64,000 nt of DNA from Malania oleifera (GCF_029873635.1 NC_080418.1:150653748-150717747), one strand, 5' to 3'. Shown: positions 11,459 to 23,036, numbered from the stretch's first letter. Program-made: numbers and translations. The notes: generated by a model from the letters alone, not told the origin.

Positions 11459-12176
11459 GGGTGTAAAGCAACTGAGACACCTATAGAGCCTAATATTAAA
11501 ATGCAACCTACCAAGCCTAAAGAAGTAACCAATAGAGACCAGTACCAAAGTTTGGTTGGAAGGCTACTTTGTCTATCACATACACATCCTGACATAGCCT
11601 TTGCTATCAGTATGGTTAGCCAATTCATGCACTCACCAGGGCCTGACCACTTTGATGCAGTTTATAGAATCCTGAGTTATTTAAAGGGAACTCCAAGAAA
11701 AGGTCTATTGTTTGAAGACCATAGACATCTACAAGTTAAGGTATACACTGATGTAGATCAAGCTGGGAGTATAACCGATAGAAGATCAACTTCTGGTTAT
11801 TGAGCCTTTGTTGGTGGAAATTTGGTTACATGGTGAAGTAAAAAAAAAAATGTGGTAGCTAGGAGTAGTGCAGAGGCAGAATTTAGAGCAATTACTTATG
11901 GAATTTGTGAAGTGTTTTGGATTAAAAAATTATTGGAAGAATTGAAAGTCACTAATCCACTACCTATGAGACTATATTGCGATAACAAATCTGCCATAGC
12001 CATCGCTCACAATCCAGTGCTTCATGATAGAACGAAACATGTTCAGGTCGACAAGCATTTTATAAAGGAGAAGTTGGATAGTGGACTGATTTGTTTACCC
12101 TATATATCTACTATTGAACAAGTAGTAGATATACTTACAAAAGGACTACCAAAGAAGCAATTTGAAAATTTGATCG
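11459..12176 (+). pseudogene. copia RNase H domain
   Basis: Two open stretches (11501-11803 and 11852-12241) encode the C-terminal RNase H: RDQYQSLVGRLLCLSHTHPDIAF, the KVYTDVDQAGS block, ARSSAEAEFRA, LYCDNKSAI and DILTKGLPKKQFENLI. The first catalytic block (usually YTDADWAG) is altered at two positions. Stops occur at the Tyr-Cys junction (about 11802) and in the TWWSKKQ-like segment. The final residues resume after the 2.67-kb insertion, at 14851-14884, where GKLTMEDIFKPA and the true stop are found. Confidence 0.88.
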
Positions 12177-12394
12177 AGAGTTATGGTGCGATCCCAAGAG
12201 GGGGGGTGAATTGGGTTTTAAAAACTTTTTGGCTAAATTAAATTACGCTGATTCACCAACAATCATATCCCAATTAAATTGAAACGTGTAAGTAAAATAA
12301 TTATAATAATGAATGCAAACATACACGTGCGGAATTTAAAGTACAGAAATATAAACGAGATACAGAGAAAGAGAGAGAATGACACAAGATTTTT

Positions 12395-12785
12395 AACGAG
12401 GTTCGACCAATCCTGCCTACGTCCTCGCATTGGGCAATCCCCCTAAAGATTTCACTAACCTTACTCACTTAATCGGGTGGAGCAGAAACCGTTTACGCTC
12501 CTTATAGGGTGAAGCCCCCCTAGCTCCCTTAACCAAGCAGAGTCAAGCTGTTACACACTCCTTATAGGGTGGAGTCCCCCTAGCTCACTTAACCAGACGG
12601 AGCCAAACCGTTTCTCCTTACAGGGCAGAATCTCCCTAGCTCACTTACCGGGTGGAGCCAAACCGGTTCTTCCTACAGGGCGGAATCTCCTCAGCTCACT
12701 TAACCGAGTGAAGCCAAACCTCTCCAAGTGATGTACGCTCACTTGGCCACGTTTCACAACCCGAACCGGGAAGGGCTGTTTCGAA
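12395..12785. repeat. tandem array, about 60-75-base units
   Basis: Several imperfect units repeat the motif CTCCTTATAGGGTGRAGYCC, CCCTAGCTCACTTAACC and GGAGCCAAACCG in series. The units are G/C-richer than the AT-rich sequence on either side. The array lies just after a TTTTTAACGAGGTTCGAC segment. Function is unknown. Confidence 0.75.
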
Positions 12786-12879
12786 AAACAAATTTTTCAT
12801 ACAATAAAGATGCTTCTGAAAAAGCTGATTTGTACACATTACACACTAATGCACTCTCATATGGTTTAAGAATGAAGCT

Positions 12880-13765
12880 CTGTTGAGTATATAAGAATCC
12901 TCTCAAAATATTTTTCAAGTAAATTGGTGAGAGTATGGAAAATGATTTTTCTTTTCAAAATGACCTTTTATAATTCAATTGCTAGTAGGTCTATGAGCAA
13001 GATATATGAAAGTGAATATATGCTCAAGCCATTATCAAGAAGTTTTTCAAGCACAATATATATATCAATGAATATATGTGCTCAAAGCATTCTTGAACAA
13101 ATCCCCTAAGTTTTTCTCAAAAATATTTTCAAATAAAAGAGTGTGAGAAACTAGGGTTTTCTTTCAAACTATGATTGACCTTTTGAAATATAAAACACAA
13201 GAAGGCCCTCAAGCAGTATATATATATGTATGTGAAATATATGCTCAAGCCTTACTTGAATAATTCAAAAATTTCTCCAAAAAATAATTTTGACAAAGAA
13301 GAGTATGGGAGAAATCTTATCTTTGAAAAATACAATAAAAGAACTTCAAGCAATATACATGAAATGATATATGCTCAAGCCTTTTGAAATAACACCCTCA
13401 AAAATATTTTCTCCAAAAAGAATTTTCAAAATGAATGAAGGAGAAATTTTAACTTTGAAATAGCACAAGGGTAAGAAGTCTTTGGAGCAATATATATGAA
13501 TTAATAGGTGCCCAAGACTTTCAAATATAACTCAAAGGATTTTCCTCCAAAAATATTTTTCAAATAAAAGAAGGGGAGGAATTTTGATTTTTGAAAAAAC
13601 AACAAGAGTAACAAGGTTATCAAGCAAAATATATGAAAGGAAATACAAGCTCAAGCCCTTTAAAAATAAACCCCCAAAATATTTTCCTCCAAAAAGATTT
13701 TCAAGAAGAGGAGTAGGAGAAAATAGAAATTAAAGCTCAAAAGGGATATAAAAATGAAGAGAACC
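12880..13765. repeat. degenerate tandem array, about 130-140-base units
   Basis: Each unit contains CAAGCARTATATATGAAA, then ATATATGCTCAAGCC, then an A-rich part with CTCCAAAAATATTTTCAAA and a GAGAAATTTT segment. The CTCAAGCC-type motif recurs near 13021, 13242, 13372, 13507 and 13648. No gene is encoded. Confidence 0.75.
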
Positions 13766-14032
13766 ACAAAGCTATTTAACTAATCTTCCAACATGATTCT
13801 CTAGCATTTTTCAAGTGTTTTAGCTTGTGTTTATAGGCTAAAAACCCAATATAGCCGTTATATGGTCGTTGGGGGGTTAAAATATTATTATATTTCGAAA
13901 ACTAGTCGTTTTACGGCTGTTGGGGCACTTTCCCGAGAGGGCCGGTCAACTGGGGCCAAGCTTCGGTCGGCTGGGGGCTTCAAATAAGCAAGGTATGGTC
14001 GGCTGGAGCGAAGATCCGGTCAGCTGGACTTG

Positions 14033-14410
14033 GGTTTTCTGTGCAGACACCCTTCAGTGTTTTAGCCATAACTTTTTCTATACAACTCCGAATTGGACGT
14101 TCTTGGTATCAAACAGAAAGTTAAGAGAAAATCCCACAACTTTCATGTTGAACACTTTTTAAAATATGAAGTTATGGATTAATAAAAATGCTCATCAATG
14201 ATACGGAAGAAACATGAAGGGAATTTTCTGCTACAGACACCTTTTAGTATTTTGGGCATTACTTTTTCTAGAAAACTCCAAATGGGGCGTTCCTGGTATC
14301 AAAAGAAAGCTAAGAGAAAATCCCACAATTTTCATGTTGAACATATTTTAATATGAGAACTGATTGATCGAGAAAACTGCTCATCAATGTGACGGAAGAA
14401 GCATGAAAGG
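14033..14410. repeat. tandem duplication, about 190-base unit
   Basis: The two copies both run CAGACACC, then ACTTTTTCTA, GTTC(T/C)TGGTATCAAA, AGAGAAAATCCCACAA and TTTCATGTTGAACA, then GCTCATCAATG and CGGAAGAA. Copy one begins near 14044 and copy two near 14234. They differ at scattered positions, so the duplication is old. Confidence 0.8.
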
Positions 14411-14884
14411 GGTTTTGAAAAACTTGTTTTGGAGTTTTTCATTCCAAAAATGATTTTTGCCCTCGTTTTGATTTTCAAAACCAATTTAAACCTTTTGGTA
14501 TAAGTTTAACATTTTGAATAAAAGGTTTTCATTAAAATCTTGGGTCCTAAGGTCTTGGTCATTTTGAGAGATTGAGAGAGAACTTCAAATTAAATCAATG
14601 ATCATGCATGCACACATTAAACCTAATTTACTATTGCAACCCAATAATAAATAAAGTCTCTAGTCTTTTGCTCCTAATGTTCATGGAATATGCCAGAGAT
14701 TGTTCTTGATTGAGTGTTTCATGGCTTCCATTTTGCATTTCTCATTTGCGCCTTTTGCATCATAAATCTATTCAAAGACTAAACACACAAATGAGATACT
14801 GTGGTTTGTCATATTCAAAACAAAGATCGGACTCAAAAAGTCAACAATCGGCAAGTTGACTATGGAAGACATCTTCAAACCAGC

Positions 14885-14895
14885 TTGAGGGGGAG
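14885..14895 (+). other. copia polypurine tract
   Basis: A purine run TGAGGGGGAG follows the polyprotein stop and directly precedes the 3' LTR at 14896. It would prime plus-strand DNA synthesis. Confidence 0.8.
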
Positions 14896-15150
14896 TGTTG
14901 GAAAGTTTCCAAATTTATCCAGCCAACTCTCCTTGATTATAAGAGAAATTTCTGTAATTATGTAAATATTCTTAGGAGATATTCTAGGATATATTCTTAG
15001 GAGATATTCTAGAAGATTTGTTAGCAATTGTCATTCTTTTCTTTTGTTATTCTTTCCTTTTAGATTATCCTTGTAGTCTATAAGACATTCAGATTGTACC
15101 GTATTTTAAAATAATAAGAAATACTATTTCAAATCTTCTCCACTTCTAGA
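14896..15150 (+). repeat. copia 3' LTR
   Basis: This 255-base LTR begins TGTTGGAAAG and ends CACTTCTAGA. Compared with the 5' LTR it holds an extra copy of GGAGATATTCTAGGATATAT-type sequence around 14975-15012. Scattered substitutions separate the two LTRs, which implies the insertion is not recent. Confidence 0.88.
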
Positions 15151-15155
15151 CCATC

Positions 15156-15239
15156 TTAAGCTACTGCCTTGGAACATGGGCACATGAGATGCCCAAGCCA
15201 TGTGCCTTGGCAATGTGAAGCTACTCAAGGGTCTGACAG
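15156..15239 (-). mobile_element. gypsy 5' LTR, second part
   Basis: After the copia target duplication the older LTR resumes and ends GGGTCTGACA, giving the TGTCAGACCC start on the minus strand. It completes the LTR begun at 6015. Confidence 0.5.
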
Positions 15240-15833
15240 TTGCCTACTTAATAAATTTTGAGAACAATATGGCTACGAGTTTGGGAGGTTTTACTTTATT
15301 TGAGGATGATGGAGTGGGTTAGGAGCAGCAATGAAAGGACAAATTCCACCTATCCGTATTGAGGAGATTACTGGGAAGGGCTTAGATGTTCAATGATTAC
15401 CAGATAAGATGAGCGGATGGTTCAATCCTGGATGTAATGAAGTTGTTTGTATGGGGTTAAATGCAAGAGGAAGAGGGGTAGCAATATTCGGCTAACCTAT
15501 TGTATTTGGTGAATTAAAATGGGAAGGATTTAAAGAAAGGCTTTTTCATTTGGTTTTGTTTTGATTTTCTTTTTTTGTTTTACTTTTTCTTAAGGATTTC
15601 TCATTCTCTCTTTTAGATTGTATTTTCTTCTCCTTTCTTAATATAGTTTCTTTTTTTACCAAAAAATGTTGGGTTCTTTTTTTCTGCCCAACTTATTCTT
15701 AATCATGTACTCAATATTTCCTAAAGTTCCATTTGTAATTTCTATAATTTATTATAATACGTTTCCATTGTTTCTTTAAATAAAAATCAAAATTTCTATC
15801 AAAATCAAAATTTTTGTTAAAATGTTCGTAAAT
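15240..15833. other. non-coding stretch
   Basis: No supported gene. A purine-rich part (15240-15500) gives way to a T-rich part (15540-15700). I see no splice-flanked exon or known repeat. Confidence 0.4.
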
Positions 15834-16440
15834 TGAGACCCTCAAAATATCTATCAAAATCCAAAATTTAGTCCTTACTCAACTATGAAAAACTCTACAA
15901 ATCTACAAACCCTTTTTAAACCAACAAATAAAAGCCAAAGTCAAGAGATGAATTTGAAAATAGTCTTGCCACTATCTTGCACTTTTTCCTTGGAAAGTTC
16001 TGCATGCACCTAAGCCACCCATGATTTTTACCAACATGGAACCCATTAACTCATACAAAGTTTTCAATTTGAGATACACACAAGTGAATCCAATGATATT
16101 TTGATAGATTCAAAGTATACCATCTTGAAACTAAATTGAGGTCCTCGAAATTTCTATTGAAATCTAGTTTGTGCTCTCACAAATTGTGAGAGACTCCAAA
16201 AGCCCTTTTTAGACCAAGAAAGAAAGACAAAACCAAAAGATGACTATGGAAATAGTCAATTTACTTCCACCACCTTGCCCTTCTTCCTTGCAAAGTTTTG
16301 CATGCACTAGAACCGCCCCTATTTTTACCTACTTGGTACCAATTAACTTAAACAAATTTTTAGTTTGAGATACACAGGAGAACCCTTTTGATATTTTGAT
16401 ACCCACTAAAAGAAGGTTAAAGTATATGGTCGTGAATCTA
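15834..16440. repeat. tandem duplication, about 304-base unit
   Basis: The two halves both start GAGRYCCTCRAAATWTCTAT and carry a CCCTTTTTARACCAA segment, a TTGGAAAGTTCTGCATGCAC-like segment and a TTTGAGATACACA segment in the same order. Copy one begins near 15834 and copy two near 16138. It is clearly diverged and has no coding capacity. Confidence 0.75.
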
Positions 16441-16616
16441 AATCCAAGAGCAAAATGCTTCAATTCTATGCTTGTTGTCTTGATCTTTTCTATACCTACA
16501 TTCTTTTTCGACATGTTTCTTTTTGCATGTCAACAAACACATCTAATATTCTAACTTCTTGAATGATCCTTCATGATGTCCCACATTCACTTAAGGATCC
16601 TCTAATAGCAAGAACT

Positions 16617-17065
16617 TCATTTCTACCTGTTGCTGCCAAAAATTGTTTGGAAGAATTAGAATCAATCACAACTTCGATCACTTGCCAAGAATGAGAGAAA
16701 AACAGCTTGGAGGACATGGGTGTACTTTGGGGAATCACTCTGATGCCTAAGTTAGGGAATTTGGAAGGATTATATGATAGCAAAAGTAGAGGAGTGAGTG
16801 AGAGTGAGATGAGATGAGATGAGATGTCTTACCTTCCTTAGGAGGTCCTTTCTATAGGCATTCGGGATACCTACCTACTGATTTCCCTGCTAATGGATTG
16901 CAGGGGTTACATTTTGGCCATAGATATGTTACTAATGAGTAAATATTGATATGCTAACCCCTTGCTTTAATTAATGGATGTTACCTCCTTTTATTTGAAC
17001 CCTGGATGTCCTTTCATTTTTGGGTCTTACATAAGTTAAAGCCGAGTTTAATTGCCGGGTCTCGT
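16617..17065. repeat. dispersed direct repeat, copy 1
   Basis: This 440-450-base block matches 20581-21030 in the same orientation. Shared markers are TTGCTGCCAAAA, CTCTGATGCCTAA, a GAGATGAGATGAGAT run, GGCATTC, GGGGTTACATTTTGG and GCTAACCCCTTGCTTTAATT. The pair could be LTRs of a small element or a dispersed repeat. I could not see a clean TG...CA edge or primer site, so the class is open. Confidence 0.7.
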
Positions 17066-17074
17066 TTTGGTTAT

Positions 17075-17597
17075 ATTAGTTGTCCCCCTTCAAGTATGCT
17101 TTGTGATCGTAGATTACCCTTAAAATTAAAAGGGAAGTTTTATAGGACGGCTATAAGACCAACTATGCTATATGGATCAGAATATGGGGTGACGAAGAAA
17201 CAAAATATCCAAAATGTAATAGTTGTCCAGATGAAAAATGCTTAAATGGATGAGTAATATAACACTAAAAGATAAATTAAGGAATGAACATATTTGCAAT
17301 AAGTTAGGTGTAGCTCCTATAGAAGATAAGATAAGGGAGGGACGACTCAGATGGTTTGAGTACTTGCAATATAGGCCACATAGTGTGCCAGTGAGGAAGA
17401 ACGAGTTAGTTAACATGGGGTGTAGTAAAAGGGATAAGGGTAGACCTAAAATAACTTGGAATGAGATAACGAATAAGGATTTAATAGCTCTAAATTTGTC
17501 AAAATAAATGATCCATGATCGCATAAATTAGCGAAAAATGATTTATATAACTGACCCCACCTAGTGGGACTTAAGGCTTGGTTTTGTTGTTGTTGTA
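17075..17597 (+). mobile_element. RTE-type LINE, 3' terminal fragment
   Basis: The translation (first frame to about 17245, second frame 17238-17507) matches the C-terminus of RTE-clade plant reverse transcriptases: LKGKFYRTAIRPTMLYGSE, then NEHICNKLGVAPIEDKIREG and GRPKITWNEI. One frameshift lies near 17235. The 3' end shows the ADPT-like stop region, GACCCCACCTAGTGGGA and a (GTT)n tail, a hallmark of RTE elements. The endonuclease and RT catalytic core are missing, so it is 5'-truncated and dead. Confidence 0.85.
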
Positions 17598-17629
17598 CTA
17601 AGTCCTTGTATTATCATGAAATTCGAATT

Positions 17630-17915
17630 AAGTCATCAGATGGGCATCTTTGGGTCTTATGAGCGGTGCTCATCAGATGTGCCAATACTTTACCGAGAAG
17701 TGCCCGTTTCTTGTTGCCTCGTGAGCGATACTTATCATATGGGTCTATACATTGTTGAGCAATGCTCCTCTCTTATTGCCTCATAAGCAGAGCTCATAAG
17801 ATGAACATTTTTGGGCCTCATGAGAGGTGTTCATCAGATGGGCCAATTTTTTTGTTGAGCAGTGCTCATTTCTTGTTGTCGCATAAGTGGTGTCTCATCA
17901 TATGGGCATTTTAAA
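17630..17915. repeat. short tandem array near the RTE tail
   Basis: Degenerate units of about 40-64 bases contain CATCAGATGGGC, GTTGAGCAGTGCTC, TTTCTTGTTGCC and TCATAAGCGGTGCTC. At least five units can be recognised. No reading frame is maintained. Confidence 0.65.
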
Positions 17916-18238
17916 TTTACTAGGCAAAGGGATCTCCATTATTTCCTTGGCAAAGGTGAAATTGGAAGATCTAAGGTTTCCTCTATTAAGGGTTGGCTAT
18001 GAACTTCTTTCACCAGCTTTTCTAGTTGATCAATTTTATTAAGTTTTCCTTCAAATTCCTAGGATTGTTGCTCATTATGGCCACATTTTGGCTCCTTCTA
18101 CTTTCTTTTTCGGATTTGAAATTTTTAAGGTAGCTTCATATGGTACCACCAACTTGCCCTTAAGTTCCATTTCTACTTGAACAATCCCTGGGTCATTTTT
18201 TACATGATCTTTTCTCTATTGTAAGATCATACTATACA

Positions 18239-20388
18239 TGTCGTAACCCGAACCAAGAAAATAAAGAAATAAATAAAAGAAAAGTGAAAGGAAAATAAAA
18301 GAGGGAAATAGGTTTGGCATAGGGCCAAACTGTCGACGGTTTCAGAAAGGCTCAAAAAAACCGTTGACAGTTATGATTTCAGGAAGCGGAGTAAGTGCCA
18401 AACCGTCAACGGTTTTGTCAAGCTCAGGTCGACGGTTTTCTTGCGGGCCTGTTTACTTGAGGGCTAAGTTATGTTTTATTTTTCATAACTCTCATATCCT
18501 CTCTCTCTCTCTACTTAGACTTTTTGGAAGGCTCTCTCTCTCTCCCTCTCTCCTAAACCTCCCGGATCATCTTCGAGTGCTCTTCGATCTTTTGTCCCAT
18601 CTCCCGGCATGTAGGTCGTCGATATTTGGCTGATTCGTGCGGTTAGCGTTTTCGTGGTTTCGAAGGTTTTAGACATTTTCTTCAAGAACAAGTAAGGGGA
18701 TTATATTATGTCAGTTAATTTTGTAAGTTCCACCGATTAAAATGCGGTATATGTTTTATATACATATGATTAAGGCATTTATTTTCCAATCCAACTGTTC
18801 AAACTGAGGTTTTCGAGCCTAGGGTTCGGTTAATTGATGTTATTTTCGAAACCAACCGATTAAATTTGAATATGAGATTATTGGGCTAAAGTACTAAATT
18901 TTCTGAACGTTTTGACCGATTGAAATTATTGATTTTGAATTGTTATGCGTGTTTTATAAAGAACCAAAGTGAGTAGGATTAGTTATCTCCGTTTTTCCTT
19001 TACAAATATATATTCTTAGTTAAACAAAAACGGTGGAGATGATTAAATCCGTATTTTTAACAAAGCAGATATTTAGTATGATATGACATGTTTTCAGTCG
19101 ATAATATAATTATGATTTATCAGATGAAAATTGTGTAGCATGAGAATGATTTAAATGGGATATATGAACAGAATGTTTTCATTAATACTATACAGTATGA
19201 TATGACGGCTATATACCGAGATATGATGTGATGGCTAAAAGTCGATATGTATTATGCCAGCTATAAGCCGAGATTTGATATGACGGCTAGATGCTGAGAT
19301 TATGATATGCTGATTTTTATACCGAGGCAGTATATGACAGATATTTTACAGAATTATGAACAAATTATGTTTTATACAGCTTTTATTGCGTAAATTGTCA
19401 TATATGATTTAAGAACCCTGAGGATCAAATGTTGTATTATGAGCACGATACCGTAGCTAGTTTTGGGAGGTGGTGCAATCACACTGGGATGATAGTGCGA
19501 TGATGGATAGTCGATTGGAGACATAAGTACAATACTACCTCGAGGCAGTTCCGGGGACCCCATCCGATGTAGTTCCGGGTGACCCTTCTCGATGTAGTTT
19601 TGGGTTAAGGGTAGGCACAATCGTACTTACTACCTTTTTCTAACTCAGCTATGATCGGACGGCCATATACTAAGTCCAGCCTTCAGGCCGCACAACCCAT
19701 CATAGAGGGAAGCATGTCGTATGAGTATGTGAAAGTGTGACAACGCTAGTTCAGCAGTCCCAGTTGTATCTTCTACGCAAACATGGGCAAATTTACTATA
19801 AAAAGGGGCTATATTGAGCTAACAGTTTATTATTCTGAAATTATGTATTTTCAGATATATAGTGCAGTACATTTTTAAAATGTCATTTCAGATACAGTTA
19901 AATCATGACAGTAATGTGTTTACACGAAACCTCATGCTAGCCACACACTTCTAATAATATAATTCGTCTTACTAAGAAGTGTCTCACCCCATTATACAAA
20001 TCATTTTTCAGATCCTACAAAGAATCGAGCCTAGCATACTATGGGGTTGGGATTAGATAGTTAATAGTGATGGTCAGAGTTGGTGAGACATTGGACAGCA
20101 GTTTTTGTTCTTTTTGGGTTATAATATCGTGATATGGAGTTATGTATGTATGTATTTGGGAACAGATAGAACTCTGGTAAAGTGTTTTGATGTTTTAGTA
20201 TTTTCCGCTGTGTGTTTATTTTTAGTAATGACAGGACCACCCAGTTTTCCCTTATTAGGGCGGGTAAGGGGATATTATGGTATCAGAGTATTTTATTCAT
20301 AAAGGGGCCCACGTGGCGGGTCAGGGCACTATCGGTGGTATCAGAGCATTTCTATATTTATAGCAGTTTAAATTTTCGGGTAGTTACA
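18239..20388 (+). mobile_element. solo LTR, about 2.15 kb, gypsy type (LTR-C)
   Basis: The unit starts TGTCGTAACCCG and ends GGGTAGTTACA, and it is flanked by a perfect 5-base duplication ATACA (18234-18238 and 20389-20393). No internal element is attached. It shares its plan with the LTRs at 39933 and 50736: palindromic GTCGAC motifs near the 5' end (18331-18440), a (CT)n run (about 18495-18555), a GAGCACGATACCG block (about 19441) and GGCCGCACAACCC (19686-19698). Unequal recombination between two LTRs is the usual origin. Confidence 0.85.
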
Positions 20389-20393
20389 ATACA

Positions 20394-20580
20394 TGTCTTC
20401 CACCCGCCTTTGGAAGGATAGAGATTGCTCGAAAGACACAATTTGCCGTGAATTGCCTAATAGTGGAAAGTGAACCGATTAGGGCGCGTGATCCCCAACA
20501 ATGAGTTCAGACTCGAAATTGCATAATGCAACCATGATTCAATTTTGGGAAGAAATCCTTCCAAGTTTCCAACAAACGAT
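20394..20580. other. short spacer between solo LTR and repeat
   Basis: Nothing recognisable is seen apart from being the right flank of the solo LTR and leading into the dispersed repeat at 20581. Confidence 0.3.
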
Positions 20581-21030
20581 GCCAACTATTGCTGCCAAAA
20601 TTTGTCCAAGAGAATTTGGATTAATCACGACTTCAATCACTTGTCAAGAATGAAAGAAAATAGGCTTGGAGGACTTGGGACATTCTCCGAGGGATTGCTC
20701 TGATGCCTAACTCAATGAATTTGGAAGGATTGTGCAATTGCAACAGTAAATGAGTAAGAATGAGATGAGATGAGATAAGATGCCTTATCATCCTTAAGGG
20801 GTCCTTTTTATAGGCATTCCGAATACGTCCCTATTGATTTCCCTACTAATGGATCACAGGGGTTACATTTTGGCTATGGATGTTCATAAGGAGTAAAGAT
20901 TAATGTGCTAACCCCTTGCTTTAATTAATGAACATTACCTCCTTGCTATTGATCCCTTGATGTCTTTTTATTTTTTGGTTTTACATAAGTTCATGCCGAG
21001 TTTAATTTCGGGATCTCTTTTTAGTTATGT
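20581..21030. repeat. dispersed direct repeat, copy 2
   Basis: Second copy of the block at 16617-17065, same orientation, with moderate divergence (for example AGGGGTCCTTTTTATAGGC against AGGAGGTCCTTTCTATAGGC). The 3.5 kb between the two copies holds the RTE fragment and the solo LTR. Confidence 0.7.
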
Positions 21031-21960
21031 CACCACCAAACCAAAAACTCTCCACAATTACATCCCTATGAAGCTTGTTGGCTAATAATGTTATTGTCAC
21101 ATCATTTAACTTGAGTTTTCTCTTCCTTGGAGCAACTTATCATCATGACTAGATTATGATAGCTATCCAACAATGTGCATAGCAAATTCATAAATTTGTT
21201 TCATCTTCTAGCATCACATCAATTCTCACTAATTGACCAGATGTCACTGAAAGCATTAAGTGATTCGGGATCTTGATGCCATCATTTATTATTAGGAGTA
21301 GAGCTTCTAATTCAATAGAATCTCATTAAGAAGGGATTTATCTGGGTACAAGCTTCCATAAATTGATGATATTTTCTCCCTTTTTATGTTGAACATGAAT
21401 GACTTGACAGACATAAATGAAATGTCGAAATTGCTCTCACATCCTTCTCTTCCTATTCATGATTGGACATCCTTTCTAGCTTGATCTCTTGGGAAGATAA
21501 ACAAGCACGTTATGTAGGAAGGAGTTCTGCAAAATAACATTCACCAATTAACACCTTGCTAAAAAAACCCATGCAAGCCAACCAAACAACATTTAGCCTT
21601 ATAATTGACCCATGCATAGAACCTACCAAAACCTTAGAAACATAATTGCAGCCACAGATTAAAAACTGCCATTCATGCCCCCACAACCTTGAACATGCAA
21701 TGACTCCATTTTTCAAGTATTTTTTTCCTCACCATATTGACGGACAACCCAACGTAGATAGGCACAGATATTTTTCCATTTCACATTTTTTTTCATACCT
21801 TGTGTTTGAGGGCTTGAAGTTTGGAACTTGAATTTGGATTTTTATCCACACTAATCCATATCAAATGCACAAAATATGTACTCCTAGACACAACCTTAAT
21901 GCATATCTTGAGTTGACATACAAATGAAGATTCTGACTAAATAATTTAATTCCTGCAAAG
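21031..21960. other. non-coding region upstream of P450 pseudogene exon 2
   Basis: This is where intron 1 and exon 1 of the P450 copy would be expected. No LPPG hinge, membrane anchor or other exon 1 sequence is present, and the sequence does not resemble intron 1 of the intact gene. Its last bases (CCTGCAAAG) supply an acceptor for exon 2. Confidence 0.5.
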
Positions 21961-23036
21961 GTAGAAAGGAGGTAAAGGTGTACCCAGCAGTCAAATCCTA
22001 CGCCTTCGAACTCGCTTGCCGCCTACTTGCAGACATTGAAGACCCAGAAAGCATTTCAAGGCTGGCAGCTCAATTTAGTGTGTTCCTCAAAGGGGTCATT
22101 CAAATTCCCCTCCACTTTCCTGGCACAAGATTCTATTGGGCAATGAGAGCTGCTGATAATATCAGGAAGGAGCTTCAAGCCATAATCAAGCAGAGAAGAG
22201 TGGCTTTGGAACAGGAGAGGGCCTCATCTTCTCAAGACCTTTTATCACATATGCTTGTGACACCAGATGAAAATGGGAGGTTTTTGGCTGAGGTGGAGAT
22301 TATTAATAATATACTCACACTATTGTTTGCAGGCCATGATACTTCTGCCTCTGCCATAACAATGCTTGTGAAGTATCTTGGAGAATTGCCTCAAGTATAT
22401 GAAAAGGTGTTCAAAGGTCAGTTCCTGTCCATCTAACTTCATTTTTTTTTTTTTTTCACATTGTGAGTATATTATTTTACTGCACTAAATTTTCATTTTA
22501 TTTCTTATGGGGCATGACTTGGAAAATTAAAGTTCGCTTGATTCATTGGTTCTAGGTCCCAAATAAGAGTGGGCCATGTGATTTGAGACACCACTACCAA
22601 TTTTAGACAGGTCCTACTGTTTTACATAGTGTGTGTACTCTTCTTGGAGACTAGCATGAAATGCACACAAAAAATTTTACCTAAATCCATCCCATTTTAA
22701 CATACACATCCCTATAACCCACAATGTGGGCACATAATTTTGACTACAGATCAACGTTCACTTCTGAAAATTTTGTTATTGGTTAAAATGTTCACACCTC
22801 TTCTAGTTCTTTATTTTTTTTCCGGATCAGTTGTTACACGATTGCATCCTGCTACAACAAGAATGCAATTTCTACATGGACAAATATTTAACGGAAGTTT
22901 CACCAATGTTTTAGATGCTATTCACGTGCGTTGTCTAATACTTAGCCAATATATAAATTTATTTTCAAGGATCACAGCTTAGGTATTTTTATTTTTTTTA
23001 TAAAATATGAAATGCTGGATACAAATGTAAACATAC

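Larger units (their letters stand above)
12177..14850. mobile_element. unclassified 2.67-kb non-coding insertion
   Basis: This block interrupts the copia reading frame exactly between FENLI and GKLTMEDIFKPA. The bases ATCG flank both sides (12173-12176 and 14847-14850), a possible short target duplication. It begins near GGTGCGATCCCAAGAGGG and ends near AAAAGTCAACA. I find no open frame, no terminal inverted repeats and no LTRs. It holds three tandem-repeat arrays, described separately. Class is unknown; a non-autonomous element is the best guess. Confidence 0.65.
6805..15150 (+). mobile_element. complete Ty1/copia retrotransposon, inactive
   Basis: The element has matching LTRs (6805-7034 and 14896-15150), a primer-binding site, gag, protease, integrase, RT and RNase H in copia order, and a polypurine tract. 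A 5-base target duplication CCATC lies at 6800-6804 and 15151-15155. It inserted into the LTR of the minus-strand gypsy element. Two later insertions lie inside it: a hAT MITE (8788-9493) and a 2.67-kb unclassified unit (12177-14850). Without these it would be about 5 kb, normal for copia. Confidence 0.92.

Noticed and set aside
12395..12785. CRISPR-like array
   Set aside because: Units vary in length, are imperfect, have no uniform spacers, and the genome is plant nuclear.
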